Origin: DATAWZ01 sp036266975
GTDB lineage: Bacteria > Actinomycetota > Thermoleophilia > Solirubrobacterales > Solirubrobacteraceae
NCBI GenBank assembly: GCA_036266975.1
Contig: DATAWZ010000083.1
Coordinates: 1-36,458, forward strand
Direction: 5' to 3'
Length of the DNA stretch: 36,458 nt
Below the pieces are notes generated by a model. It was given only the letters and a program-made list of their open reading frames with translations, ran no database searches and had not been told where the DNA came from. The position numbers were made by a program, and so were the translations under genes. Shown here one piece after another: positions 1 through 7,727 of the stretch (position 1 is its first letter; the number at the start of each line of letters is the position of its first letter).

Positions 1-137
1 CCGCTTCGCGGCTGCAAATCTTCGCCTGGCGGCGTCCTCGGGAGCCGAAATAGCGCTGCTATTCCGGCTCCCTGCGTCCTGGCCATGCTCGATTTTCGCT
101 CGCGAATCGACGACCGGATTTACCGGAGGCACCACTA
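1..137. repeat. Small palindromic repeat element, copy 1 (left end cut by window edge)
   Basis: This stretch recurs at 16535-16671 in the same orientation with three differences in 137 bases. Its middle (40-72) folds into a 15-bp hairpin with a 3-base loop and one mismatch. Its right end (about 115-137), read on the minus strand, matches the left end of the complete copy (TAGTG..CCTCCGG.AAATCCG), so the element has imperfect terminal inverted repeats and the left terminus here lies outside the window. It has no plausible coding capacity. It resembles a MITE or REP-like non-autonomous repeat. The GGAGG at 125-129, in its terminus, is the only ribosome-binding-like sequence before the histidine kinase start at 141. 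Confidence 0.8.
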
Positions 138-140
138 GCC

Positions 141-1592
141 GTGCTGCTGCGAGCGTTCGGGCTCCGCCCGCGTCTGCTCGCGGCCCTGCTCCTGACGAGC
201 GCGGTGACCCTCGGTGTGGCGGCACTGACGCTGCTCTCGCCGCTGGAGACGCGCCTGCGCTCGGACAGCGTGAACACCGTGCTCACCGCGGTGACGCTGC
301 TGAGCCCCAAGTTCCAGTCGATTCCGATCGACGCGACCGGCGCGCCCAACACGGTCAAGCTCGCGCTGGACATCGCCCAGCTCGAGCGCCGCTCGGGCGC
401 GACGGCCTTCGTGGTCAGCGCCTCGATGCAATCGCTGCTCGGGACGACCATCGATCCCGAACTGCGCGGCGACCTGGCCGACGTGCGCGAGGCGCTGGCC
501 ACCCGGCGCGTCAACCACGACGTCATCGACGGAAACCTCGAGGTCGCCGCCGCGGTCCACGTCGGCGGACCGCACGGCCCGTGGATCGGCCTGGGCCTGC
601 GGCGCCGGCTCAACTACGTCTCCGAAGCCGACCACGTCGTGGGCAACGCGTTCTTCACCGCGGCCCTCGCCGGCCTGGGCACCGCGCTGCTGCTCGGCCT
701 GGCGCTCACGTCGACGTTGCTGCGGCGCCTGGAGCGGCTGCGCAACTCCACCCGCGACCTCGCCCGCGAGGGCCTGGACGCGACGATCCCCCAGGACGGG
801 TCCCGTGACGAGATCGGCGAGCTCGCGCGGGCGTTCGCCTCGATGCAGTTGAGGCTGCGCCGCCAGGAGGCGGCGCGGCGCTCGTTCGTGGCCACCGCCT
901 CGCACGAGCTGCGCACCCCGCTCGCCTCGCTGGACGGGATGCTCGAGCTGCTCGAGGACGATCTGGCCGCCGACCATCTGGACATCGAGGACGCCCGCGA
1001 GCGCACCGCCCGCGCCCGCGAGCAGTCGCGCCGGCTCTCGCGGCTCGCCGCCGACCTGCTCGACCTCAGCCGGTTGGACGCCGACGTCGAGTTGCGCAGC
1101 GAGCCGATCGAGCTGGGCGAGATGAGCCGCGCGGTGGCCGCCGAGTTCGAGCTGCGCGCCGCCGCGTCGGACGTCGCCGTGCAGCTGCAGGCCCACGACG
1201 GCCCGGCCTGGGTGGCGGCCGACCCTGGGGCGCTCGCGCGCATCGTGCGCATCCTGCTCGACAACGCGCTGCGCGTCGCGCCCGACCACACCGAGGTGTC
1301 GATGTCGATCGACAGCGGCAAGCGCTGGGCCGCGCTCGCCGTCCAGGACGACGGCGCCGGCGTCCCCGAGCAGGACCGCGAGCGGATCTTCGAGCGCTTC
1401 CAGCGCGGCAGCAACAACGGCTCCGGGCGCGGCGGCTTCGGCCTCGGCCTGGCCATCGGCCGTGAGCTGGCCACCCGGATGGGCGGCTCGCTGGAGCTGG
1501 AATCGCGTCGCGGCGCGGACGCCGACGCCTCCTGCGGCGCCCGTTTCGTCCTGCGCCTGCCCATCGCCGAGCTCAGCGAGGACGAGCGCTGA
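141..1592 (+). CDS. Sensor histidine kinase (HAMP, HisKA, HATPase_c)
   Basis: Membrane sensor kinase that should autophosphorylate on histidine and pass the phosphate to a response regulator. Seen in the 483 residues: transmembrane helix about 10-32, an extracytoplasmic sensor of about 130 residues, a second helix about 170-192, HAMP about 190-243, the HisKA box SHELRTP with His255, then the ATPase domain with N box (DNALRVAP), DDGAGVP G1 box, ERFQRG F box and GFGLGLAI G2 box. This is a complete EnvZ/MprB-type layout. The GTG at 141 is chosen because the first membrane helix follows directly; GGAGG at 125-129 lies 11 bases upstream inside the repeat element. The partner regulator is not in the window and may lie upstream of the left edge. 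The stimulus cannot be read from the sequence. Confidence 0.93.
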   Translation: MLLRAFGLRPRLLAALLLTSAVTLGVAALTLLSPLETRLRSDSVNTVLTAVTLLSPKFQSIPIDATGAPNTVKLALDIAQLERRSGATAFVVSASMQSLLGTTIDPELRGDLADVREALATRRVNHDVIDGNLEVAAAVHVGGPHGPWIGLGLRRRLNYVSEADHVVGNAFFTAALAGLGTALLLGLALTSTLLRRLERLRNSTRDLAREGLDATIPQDGSRDEIGELARAFASMQLRLRRQEAARRSFVATASHELRTPLASLDGMLELLEDDLAADHLDIEDARERTARAREQSRRLSRLAADLLDLSRLDADVELRSEPIELGEMSRAVAAEFELRAAASDVAVQLQAHDGPAWVAADPGALARIVRILLDNALRVAPDHTEVSMSIDSGKRWAALAVQDDGAGVPEQDRERIFERFQRGSNNGSGRGGFGLGLAIGRELATRMGGSLELESRRGADADASCGARFVLRLPIAELSEDER

Positions 1593-1663
1593 GCGGCCCG
1601 CGCGGGCCGGGCGGATCCGGGCAAGCTGGGCCTCGCGTCCCCCTGGTGAGAGAAGATGCGCGG

Positions 1664-2857
1664 GTGACCGACATTCATGCCGACGTCGCGGCCGAGGTCG
1701 CCCAGCTCGCGCGAGCGAGCGGGCGCCTCGCGCTCGACACCGAGTTCATGGGCGAAGGGCGCTACCGCACGCTGCTGTGCCTGGTCCAGCTCGCCGTCCC
1801 CGACGGGGCCGAGACACGTATCGAGGTCTTCGACCCGCTCCACGCCGACACCGACGCCTCCGCGCTGGGCTCGGTGCTCGCCGACCCCGCGATCGAGGTC
1901 GTCGTCCACGCCGGCCGCCAGGACATCGCGTTCCTGAAGCGCTGGCTCGCCTGCGAGGTGCACAACGTCTTCGACACGCAGGTCGCCGCCGGGTTCGCCG
2001 GGCTGCCCGCGCAGGCCTCCTACGACTCGCTGCTCGGCGAGGTCGTCGGCGTGCGCCTGGCCAAGACGGCGAGCTACACCCGCTGGGACCGGCGGCCGCT
2101 ATCGGCCGAGCAGATCGGCTACGCCCGCGAGGACGTCGTGCACCTGCTCGAGCTGGCCGAGCGCCTGCAGGACCGCCTTCGCCGGTCGGGCCGGCTGCAA
2201 TGGGCGCTGGAGGAGTGTCGCCCGCTCGAGCAGGCCAGCGACGTGCGCGACCCCGAGGCGATCTTCCAGCGCCTGCCGCGCGTCCGGGGGCTGCGACCCG
2301 AAGCCCAGGCGACCGCCCGTGAGCTGGTGATCTGGCGCGAGCAGACCGCCGATCAGTTCGACCGTCCGGTGGCGAGCATCCTGGGCGACGCGCCGCTGCT
2401 CGAGCTGGCCAAGCGCCGCCCCGAGCGCCGGCGCGAGCTCGAGCAGATCCGCGGGCTGCACCCCAGCGCGGTTCGTCGCTACGGCGACGAGCTGCTCGCC
2501 GCCGTGCGCCGGGGACGCGAGCGCCGCGAGCCGGTCCTCGAGGAGGAACGCCGCGGCCCGCCACCGGACGGCGACGACGCCGCGATCGTCGCCCTGGGCG
2601 AGGCGCTCGTCCGCGCCCGGGCCCGCGCGGCCGGGCTCGCCTACGAGCTGGTCGCCGCCCGGGCCGACCTGCAGGCGATCGTCACCTCCTGGCGCACCGG
2701 CACGCCCGCCGTGGACGTGCGCACCCTGGAGGGGTGGCGTCGCGAGCTCGTCGGGGAGGAGCTGCTCGCGCTGCTCGACGGCGAGCGCCGCCTGGCCGTC
2801 CACGAGCGTCGCGTGCACGCCTTCCCGAGCGAGGACGGGGCCGCTCCGACCGCCTGA
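1664..2857 (+). CDS. rnd: Ribonuclease D (DEDDy 3'-5' exonuclease with HRDC domain)
   Basis: 3'-5' exoribonuclease of the RNase D family, which trims tRNA precursors and other structured RNA 3' ends. The DEDDy motifs are all present: LALDTEF (metal-binding D and E), VVHAGRQDIAFL (motif II Asp) and YAREDVVHL (motif III Tyr and Asp). An HRDC-type helical domain follows in the middle of the protein (from about FQRLPRVRGL to ELLAAVRRG), then a charged Arg/Glu-rich segment and a helical tail. An in-frame GTG lies at 1646, but the GTG at 1664 fits the family N-terminus better and has a weak GAGAAG about 8 bases upstream, so that start was chosen. The gene follows the kinase by about 70 bp on the same strand and could be co-transcribed with it. 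Confidence 0.88.
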   Translation: MTDIHADVAAEVAQLARASGRLALDTEFMGEGRYRTLLCLVQLAVPDGAETRIEVFDPLHADTDASALGSVLADPAIEVVVHAGRQDIAFLKRWLACEVHNVFDTQVAAGFAGLPAQASYDSLLGEVVGVRLAKTASYTRWDRRPLSAEQIGYAREDVVHLLELAERLQDRLRRSGRLQWALEECRPLEQASDVRDPEAIFQRLPRVRGLRPEAQATARELVIWREQTADQFDRPVASILGDAPLLELAKRRPERRRELEQIRGLHPSAVRRYGDELLAAVRRGRERREPVLEEERRGPPPDGDDAAIVALGEALVRARARAAGLAYELVAARADLQAIVTSWRTGTPAVDVRTLEGWRRELVGEELLALLDGERRLAVHERRVHAFPSEDGAAPTA

Positions 2858-2895
2858 TCGGCGGCGAACCGCGCTGCGTCCGGGGGCGGATGCAC

Positions 2896-2901
2896 TACCC
2901 T
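2896..2901 (+). promoter_or_regulatory. Putative -10 box (TACCCT) of the secreted glycoside hydrolase
   Basis: A TANNNT hexamer ends 10 bases before the GTG at 2912, leaving almost no 5' leader. No convincing -35 is visible. The spacing resembles the -10 boxes before ligD, alaS, mnmA and aspS in this window. Confidence 0.35.
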
Positions 2902-2911
2902 GCCCACCTTC

Positions 2912-4630
2912 GTGCACCTGCGTTCCCGACTGCCCCGCCTGGCCATCGCCGCCGTGCTGACGCTCAGCGGCGCGCTCATGGGCGCGTCGGCGGCGAGCGC
3001 CTCGCCGAGCCAGGTGTCGATGTTCCAGGACGACAACCTGCTCGTGTTCAACACCCCGCAGGGGACGGCCACGGCGCTCGACAAGCTGCAGTCGCTCGGC
3101 GTGAAGGCCATCCGCGTCTCGCTGTTCTGGGGCACGATCGCGCCGGACCCGCAGTCGCGCACGCCGCCGGCGAACTTCAACGCCGCCGACCCCGCCGACT
3201 ACCCGGCCGGCGCGTGGGACCGCTACGACCAGGTGATCGAGGACGCGCAGGCGCGCGGGATCAGCGTCGAGGTGGACATCACCTCGCCGGCGCCCGAGTG
3301 GGCCACCCAGCCCAATCCCCCTGAGGGGACGGTCACCGACGACTGGTATCCCTCCGACAGCGCCTTCCAGCAGTTCGTGCAGGCGGTGGCCACGCGCTAC
3401 AGCGGCACCTACGTGCCCCCCACGCCGGTCGCTCCCCCATCACCCCCGCCGCCCTGCAACCTGCTGCAGGCGCTGCTGAACGCCTGCCCGCGCTCCCTGT
3501 TGCTCAATCCGCAGGCGACCGTCGCGCAGAGCACGGCCACCACCGCGCCGCTGCCGCACGTGACCTTCTGGTCGATCTGGAACGAGCCCAACCAACCCGG
3601 CTGGCTCGACCCCCAGTGGGTCTCAGCCCCGGGCGGCGGGTACGTCGAGGCCTCGCCCGAGCTCTACCGCGGGCTGCTCGACGCCGCCTGGAGCGCGCTG
3701 CAGTCGACCGGGCACGGCAGCGACACGATCCTCGTCGGCGAGACGGCCCCCAACGGCGACACCGCGAAGGGCCCGACGCGGGCGATCAAGCTGATCGACT
3801 TCGTGCAGAACCTGTACTGCGTCGGCCGCAACTACCGGCCGCTGAGCGGGTCGGCCGCCGCCGCGCGCGGCTGCCCGACCGACGCCGCCGAGACGGCGCA
3901 GTTCGCCGCGGCGAATCCGGCCCTCTTCAGAGCCAGCGGCTTCGCCCATCATCCCTATCAGCTCACCTCCGCCCCCAACGTGGTTCCCAAGGATCCGGGC
4001 TATGCCACGATCGCCGACCTCGGCCGCCTGACCACCGCACTGCGCCGCGCCCGCGACGCGTACGGCGCCGGCGGCGCGATGGCGCTGTGGCTGACCGAGT
4101 TCGGCTACAACACCAACCCGCCGGACCCGGCCGGGGTGAGCCTGGCCAAGCAGGCGCTGTACCTCAACGAGGCCGAGTACATCGCGTTCGAGAACTCATC
4201 GGTGCGCTCGACCGACCAGTTCCTGCTGCAGGACTCCGCGACGGCGCCCTCGCGCGACGGCAACGACATCGACGGCACCTTCCAAACCGGCCTCGAGTTC
4301 TCAAACGGCAAGCCCAAGCCGTCGCTCGCGGCCTACGAGGTTCCGATCTTCCTGCCCACCTCGACCGTGCGCCGCGGCCGGTCGGTGCTCGTCTGGGGCA
4401 TGGTCCGCCCGCCGCGCCGCGCCGGCACGCCGGTCGAGCTGCAGTACCGCGCCAGCCACGGCAGGCGCTGGACCGTCCTGAAGCACCTGGTCACCGACAT
4501 CGGGCCCGGCTACGTCCAGACGCGGGTGCACGTGTCCTCCTCGGGGCTGCTGCGCCTGGCCTGGCGGCCCTCCGCGCACGCCGCGCTCCTCTACAGCCGC
4601 AGCGCCTCGGTCACCGTCCGCCGTCGCTGA
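2912..4630 (+). CDS. Secreted clan-A glycoside hydrolase (TIM barrel, GH5/GH39-like)
   Basis: Probably an exported retaining glycosidase with a (beta/alpha)8 barrel; the substrate cannot be read from sequence. A signal peptide spans about 1-31 (Arg-rich start, hydrophobic core, ASA cleavage region). The catalytic pair is visible: acid/base Glu225 in SIWNEPN and nucleophile Glu396 in LWLTEFGYN, with the barrel motif GFAHHPY between them. Residues about 165-215 form a Pro-rich insertion holding two Cys, just before the acid/base strand. The last 100 residues (from about 470) look like a beta-sandwich accessory domain rich in Arg, and could bind carbohydrate or the cell wall. The GTG start is fixed by the signal peptide. 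The gene is monocistronic and followed by a strong hairpin. Related actinobacterial proteins are usually annotated as cellulase-family or beta-xylosidase-like, which should not be taken as a substrate call. Confidence 0.82.
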   Translation: MHLRSRLPRLAIAAVLTLSGALMGASAASASPSQVSMFQDDNLLVFNTPQGTATALDKLQSLGVKAIRVSLFWGTIAPDPQSRTPPANFNAADPADYPAGAWDRYDQVIEDAQARGISVEVDITSPAPEWATQPNPPEGTVTDDWYPSDSAFQQFVQAVATRYSGTYVPPTPVAPPSPPPPCNLLQALLNACPRSLLLNPQATVAQSTATTAPLPHVTFWSIWNEPNQPGWLDPQWVSAPGGGYVEASPELYRGLLDAAWSALQSTGHGSDTILVGETAPNGDTAKGPTRAIKLIDFVQNLYCVGRNYRPLSGSAAAARGCPTDAAETAQFAAANPALFRASGFAHHPYQLTSAPNVVPKDPGYATIADLGRLTTALRRARDAYGAGGAMALWLTEFGYNTNPPDPAGVSLAKQALYLNEAEYIAFENSSVRSTDQFLLQDSATAPSRDGNDIDGTFQTGLEFSNGKPKPSLAAYEVPIFLPTSTVRRGRSVLVWGMVRPPRRAGTPVELQYRASHGRRWTVLKHLVTDIGPGYVQTRVHVSSSGLLRLAWRPSAHAALLYSRSASVTVRRR

Positions 4631-4637
4631 GCGACTC

Positions 4638-4664
4638 AGTGGCGCCTCCTGCGGAGGCACCACT
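4638..4664 (+). terminator. Terminator-like hairpin after the glycoside hydrolase gene
   Basis: AGTGGCGCCTCC and GGAGGCACCACT form a 12-bp stem with one C-A mismatch around a TGC loop, starting 8 bases after the stop codon. There is no T-tract, as is common at high GC. The right arm is identical over 12 bases to the terminus of the repeat element at 125-136, so the hairpin may be a relic of two element ends rather than a purpose-built terminator. Confidence 0.6.
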
Positions 4665-4676
4665 CAGGGCCTATCC
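4664..4676 (+). repeat. Left 13-bp inverted repeat flanking the intron remnant
   Basis: TCAGGGCCTATCC on the plus strand matches the minus-strand reading of 6042-6054 (TGAGGGCCTATCC) at 12 of 13 positions. The pair brackets the group II intron remnant. Confidence 0.6.
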
Positions 4677-4920
4677 CGGTAGGGGGTGTGCGACCGGGGC
4701 GTTCCCGGGCCAAGCGGGCGAAGGACGCAGCTGGGCGGGTGGGCCAGACCGGGCAGAGCCACCTCACGGGGCGATACCCCATTCGGGCACGCGCACGTCG
4801 AGATCCCGCCCGCCCCGCATGCGGGCGTGCTGACCCGATCGGCAGGGTCGGCGGGAGGCGCCCGGGCCGTGCGGCGCGTGCTGGGCCGGCTGGCTTGGTT
4901 TTTCCTGCCGCCGCCACCTC

Positions 4921-4953
4921 GAACCGGGCGTTCGGTTCTCCCGAGCACGGCTC
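4921..4953 (-). other. Degenerate group II intron domain V
   Basis: On the minus strand the sequence starts GAGCCGTG, has a GAGA tetraloop-like turn and ends CCGGTTC, about 70 bases past the maturase C-terminus as expected. The lower helix GAGCCG/CGGTTC forms, but the T-C mismatch in the lower stem and weak pairing in the upper stem suggest decay from the canonical 34-nt catalytic hairpin. Confidence 0.6.
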
Positions 4954-5021
4954 TCCGACATCGTGCACCGGGTGGCATGCGCGGGCCGGGTTCCGATCGT
5001 TCCGACGGGCTTGCGGGGGAT

Positions 5022-5771
5022 GCGGTCGTAGCTTGTGAGGTTCGCCGAGGAACCTGGCGATGCGATCGAACGCGTAGTGGTCGATCTTCTCGAAGTGCCC
5101 GGACGAGTTACCGCGGCGGAAGGAGCCTCCCCAGCCGGTCAAGAACCGGTTCAGGTCGGCCACGACCTCCTCGACCGGCAGCAACAGTCGCCGCCGGTCG
5201 GTGATCTCGCGGATCCCTCATCCTTGCTGCCTGCATGGCGCGCGCCGACGGCCGGCGGGCCAGGAAATGCCACCCCGGCTTGCTGAAGCTCTCCAGCATC
5301 CGGTGGTGCAAGCCCAGGAAGTCGAAGTTGCCCTCGCCCTCGTTGTCCCGATGCACCAGGCGCGGCTCGGCGTCCGCCAGCTCAAAGCCGCAGATCCGCG
5401 AGCGACGCTCGCAGCTGCGGCACGGCCGCCTGCGCCTGCGCCTCGGTTCTGCACACGATCACGAGGTCATCGCAATACCTGACCAGCACACCGAGCCCGC
5501 CATGATCGTCCTCCCACGCCCGATCGAGCGCGTCGAAGCAGCCGCGGATGTCGGCGTCGATCACCCACCGTCTGGTGCGCATCACCTCACGCTTGATCTG
5601 ATCAAGCGCCTGGTGCGCTGAGCGCTTGGGACGAAACCCAAACGAGCAGCCGCGGAAGTCGGCCTCGAAGATCGGCTCCAAGATAATCTTCGCCGCCGTC
5701 TGGCACATCCTGGCGGGGGGGTCTCGACCGCTGCACTCCAGGCTCCTGGCGGGGTCCATGGCCTTCGCCAT
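5022..5771 (-). pseudogene. ltrA: Group II intron reverse transcriptase/maturase, broken
   Basis: Remains of an LtrA-type reverse transcriptase spread over three minus-strand frames. About 5708-5382 carries KIILEPIFEADF, the block SFGFRPKRSAHQAL, WVIDADIRGCFD and the catalytic box RYCDDLVIVC. About 5356-5200 carries FDFLGLHHRM. About 5184-5022 carries the maturase X-domain part VVADLNRFLTGWGGSFRRGN. Most of the N-terminal RT blocks are missing. Roughly 70 residues are deleted between IRGCFDALDR and GGLGVLVRYCDD, which removes the PQG block, and at least two frameshifts follow. A short leading piece MAKAMDPARS (start at 5771) may be the old N-terminus fused to the middle by deletion. The protein cannot function, although the YCDD motif itself is intact. 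Confidence 0.88.
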
Positions 5772-6005
5772 CTCTCCCGTGGCTCGGCTCCCCCTCATCC
5801 CCTCGCCGGGCATGAGTTCACGGGGCGCCAGGATTCGCGTGATGCTACGGACCGGTCGCTCGCTCGCCCCCGAGCGGGACTTTGTCGCTGGGCTCCGACA
5901 CCGGGTGTTTCCCCCCGACGCCGCCGGCCTGCTCCCCGGCGCCCTGGCGCTCACCGGGACCGGACTTCCACCGGCAGGCGAACGCGAGCTTACGTTCAGA
6001 TCAGG

Positions 6006-7676
6006 TCACGACCTGGCACCACCTGCAAACTCTGGACACACGGATAGGCCCTCAGACCGGCGCAGGAACAGGCCGGCCGCGACGAACGGGTAGGCCCAGA
6101 CCAGGTAGGAGAACGACCAGTCGTCGCCGCAGAACTGCACGGCGAGCAGCACCGCCGCGGCGAGCGCCGCGACTCGCGCGGGGTCGCGGGCGAACTCGCG
6201 GTCGCCCCGCAGCGCGAGCGTCCCGGCGCCGAGCAGGCACAGCGTCGCGGCCTCGGCCAGCGGCTGCATCCAGCGCAGGCCGAACAGGTACCAGGGCACG
6301 TGCAGCGAGCCGCGCTGGTACTGAAAGCGCAGCGCGGAGAGCATGCGCACGACGCCGCCCGGACCGCCGTAGGCGACGAGGGCCGCGCACAGCAGCACGC
6401 TCAGCAGCGCCGCCGGGAGCAGCGCCCGCAGCACCCGTGAGCGGCGCACGCGCGCGAGCCACAGCGGCAGCAGCACGACCGGGACGACCTTCACCCAGGC
6501 GGCGATCGCGAGCAGCAGGACGGCCAGGCGCCGGCCGGCGACCACCAGCACCCACGCGACCACCGCGGCGAGCACGACGTCGTTGGTGCCGGCCGAGGCG
6601 CTCAGCAGCACCGGCGGGAAGGCGAGCCAGGCCAGGACCGCACGCTGGCGCCCGAGCGGCCCCGTGTCCAGGCGCCCGGCCAGGCGCCAGATCGCCACGG
6701 CGGCGGCGGCTGCGGCCAGCGCGGTGACGTACAGGGCGCCGTCGAGGTCGCTCCACGCGTTGGTCACCGGGTGCAGCAGCGCGCCGGGGATGTAGGCCAC
6801 GTAGCTGAGCAGCGGGTAGGTGTCGCCGTGGAAGGCGAGCGTGACGTGGCCGTAGGGGAGCACCCCGTGGATCAGCTCGGTCGCTCCCTGAAGGCACGCG
6901 ACCCCGACGTCCAGATAGGCGCTCGAGCTCAGGGTGACCATCAGGAAGGCAAGCGCGATCGCGCCGAGGGCCAGGCCGACCAGGCGCCCCTGCCGGTCGG
7001 GCTCGACCCCGCGCAGCATCACGGCCAGCAGCGGCGTCGCGGGCGCGGGCGCTCGCGGACGCAGCGCGACGGCCGCGCAGCGAACGATGAGGTAGAGCAG
7101 CAGCCCCGAGCCGGCGATCACGCTCGCGGCGGCCAGCCGCGCGTTGACCAGCACGATCGTCGCCGTGACGCTCGAGAGCACGAGCGCGTCCAGGTTGCGC
7201 CAGCGGCGCAGCGGCCAGACCATCGTGGCCAGCAGGAAGAGCAGGGTGAGCCCGGCGAGCACCGCCGGGCGGTTGGCGAGCGCCGCGCCGACCTGCTCCT
7301 GGCCCTTGGCGAACGTCTCGGTCGAGACCACCTGGCCGCGCTCGCCGACCGCGGCGACGAGCACGACCCGCGGCCCGTGGAACAGCCCGACCTCCTGGTC
7401 GCTGGCGTCCAGCGGCTCCACCCGCGCGCCCGTCGTCGGATGGGCCCGCAGGTAGGCGGCCACCTGCCGGTCGGCGCGCACCGCGGCGATCGCGCGGGCT
7501 CGAGAGATGTGGTACTTCGGCGCCGAGACGGCCGAGAACCCCGACAGCACGGCGGCGAGCACCAGGAAGGCGCCGGCCACGGCGAACAGGCGCCGCGTGC
7601 GCCCGGCGGGCAGCCGGAGCCCGTACACGCGGCCGGGCAGCGACACGCCAGGCCCGGGGATCCGCGCGGAACTCAT
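6006..7676 (-). CDS. Polytopic membrane protein, GT87/DUF2029-like glycosyltransferase
   Basis: Membrane protein of 556 residues with roughly ten to twelve hydrophobic helices, the first at about 29-50. An extracytoplasmic loop at about 52-135 precedes the main helix bundle. Features of GT-C polyprenyl-phosphate-dependent mannosyltransferases (GT87, DUF2029) are visible: an acidic residue after an early helix (SAYLDVG), the YPLLSYVAYIPGALL loop and the GTNDVVLAA helix. The likely role is sugar transfer onto a lipid or wall glycan outside the membrane; donor and acceptor are unknown. The ATG at 7676 has TAGGT close upstream. The frame crosses the intron boundary at 6041, so the last 12 residues (VCPEFAGGARS and neighbours) are encoded by intron sequence and are not native. 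It diverges from ligD across 51 bp. Confidence 0.72.
   Translation of the reverse strand: MSSARIPGPGVSLPGRVYGLRLPAGRTRRLFAVAGAFLVLAAVLSGFSAVSAPKYHISRARAIAAVRADRQVAAYLRAHPTTGARVEPLDASDQEVGLFHGPRVVLVAAVGERGQVVSTETFAKGQEQVGAALANRPAVLAGLTLLFLLATMVWPLRRWRNLDALVLSSVTATIVLVNARLAAASVIAGSGLLLYLIVRCAAVALRPRAPAPATPLLAVMLRGVEPDRQGRLVGLALGAIALAFLMVTLSSSAYLDVGVACLQGATELIHGVLPYGHVTLAFHGDTYPLLSYVAYIPGALLHPVTNAWSDLDGALYVTALAAAAAAVAIWRLAGRLDTGPLGRQRAVLAWLAFPPVLLSASAGTNDVVLAAVVAWVLVVAGRRLAVLLLAIAAWVKVVPVVLLPLWLARVRRSRVLRALLPAALLSVLLCAALVAYGGPGGVVRMLSALRFQYQRGSLHVPWYLFGLRWMQPLAEAATLCLLGAGTLALRGDREFARDPARVAALAAAVLLAVQFCGDDWSFSYLVWAYPFVAAGLFLRRSEGLSVCPEFAGGARS
6042..6054 (-). repeat. Right 13-bp inverted repeat flanking the intron remnant
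   Basis: Read on the minus strand this is TGAGGGCCTATCC, directly followed by the intron 5' end GTGTG. It pairs with 4664-4676 at 12 of 13 positions and encodes residues SEGLS near the end of the membrane protein. Confidence 0.6.
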
Positions 7677-7714
7677 AGACCTACCGTCGGCAGATCCGCG
7701 CGACGGCTGAAGGG

Positions 7715-7720
7715 TAGCCT
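7715..7720 (+). promoter_or_regulatory. Putative -10 box (TAGCCT) of ligD
   Basis: A TANNNT hexamer sits 7 bases before the GTG at 7728, which would start transcription at or next to the start codon (leaderless mRNA). It lies in the 51-bp divergent gap between ligD and the membrane protein. No clear -35 or ribosome-binding site is present. Confidence 0.45.
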
Positions 7721-7727
7721 GGCCTCA

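Larger units (their letters stand above)
4677..6041 (-). mobile_element. Degenerate bacterial group II intron (class C-like)
   Basis: This 1.4-kb stretch has no intact gene. Read on the minus strand it begins at 6041 with GTGTGTCC, matching the GUGYG 5' end of group II introns, right after an inverted repeat. About 270 bases of structured leader follow (for example GGTGGAAGTCCGG near 5965 and a segment around 5840-5900 resembling domain I to IV of class C introns). Then come remains of a reverse transcriptase/maturase, a degenerate domain V at 4953-4921 and a possible domain VI. The 3' end is uncertain: it may lie near 4850, or at 4677 where TACC meets the left inverted repeat. Bases 4677-4900 fit no recognised intron domain. 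The element is clearly dead as an autonomous intron, because the protein is frameshifted and internally deleted. Confidence 0.72.

Noticed and set aside
4686..5204. Plus-strand frames through the intron remnant as novel genes
   Set aside because: They are antisense to the maturase remains, have shadow composition and no start signals.
6771..7727. Upstream extension of the ligD reading frame by 319 codons
   Set aside because: It is antisense to the membrane protein, Arg/Gly/His-rich without LigD similarity, and LigD's own N-terminus begins at the GTG at 7728.
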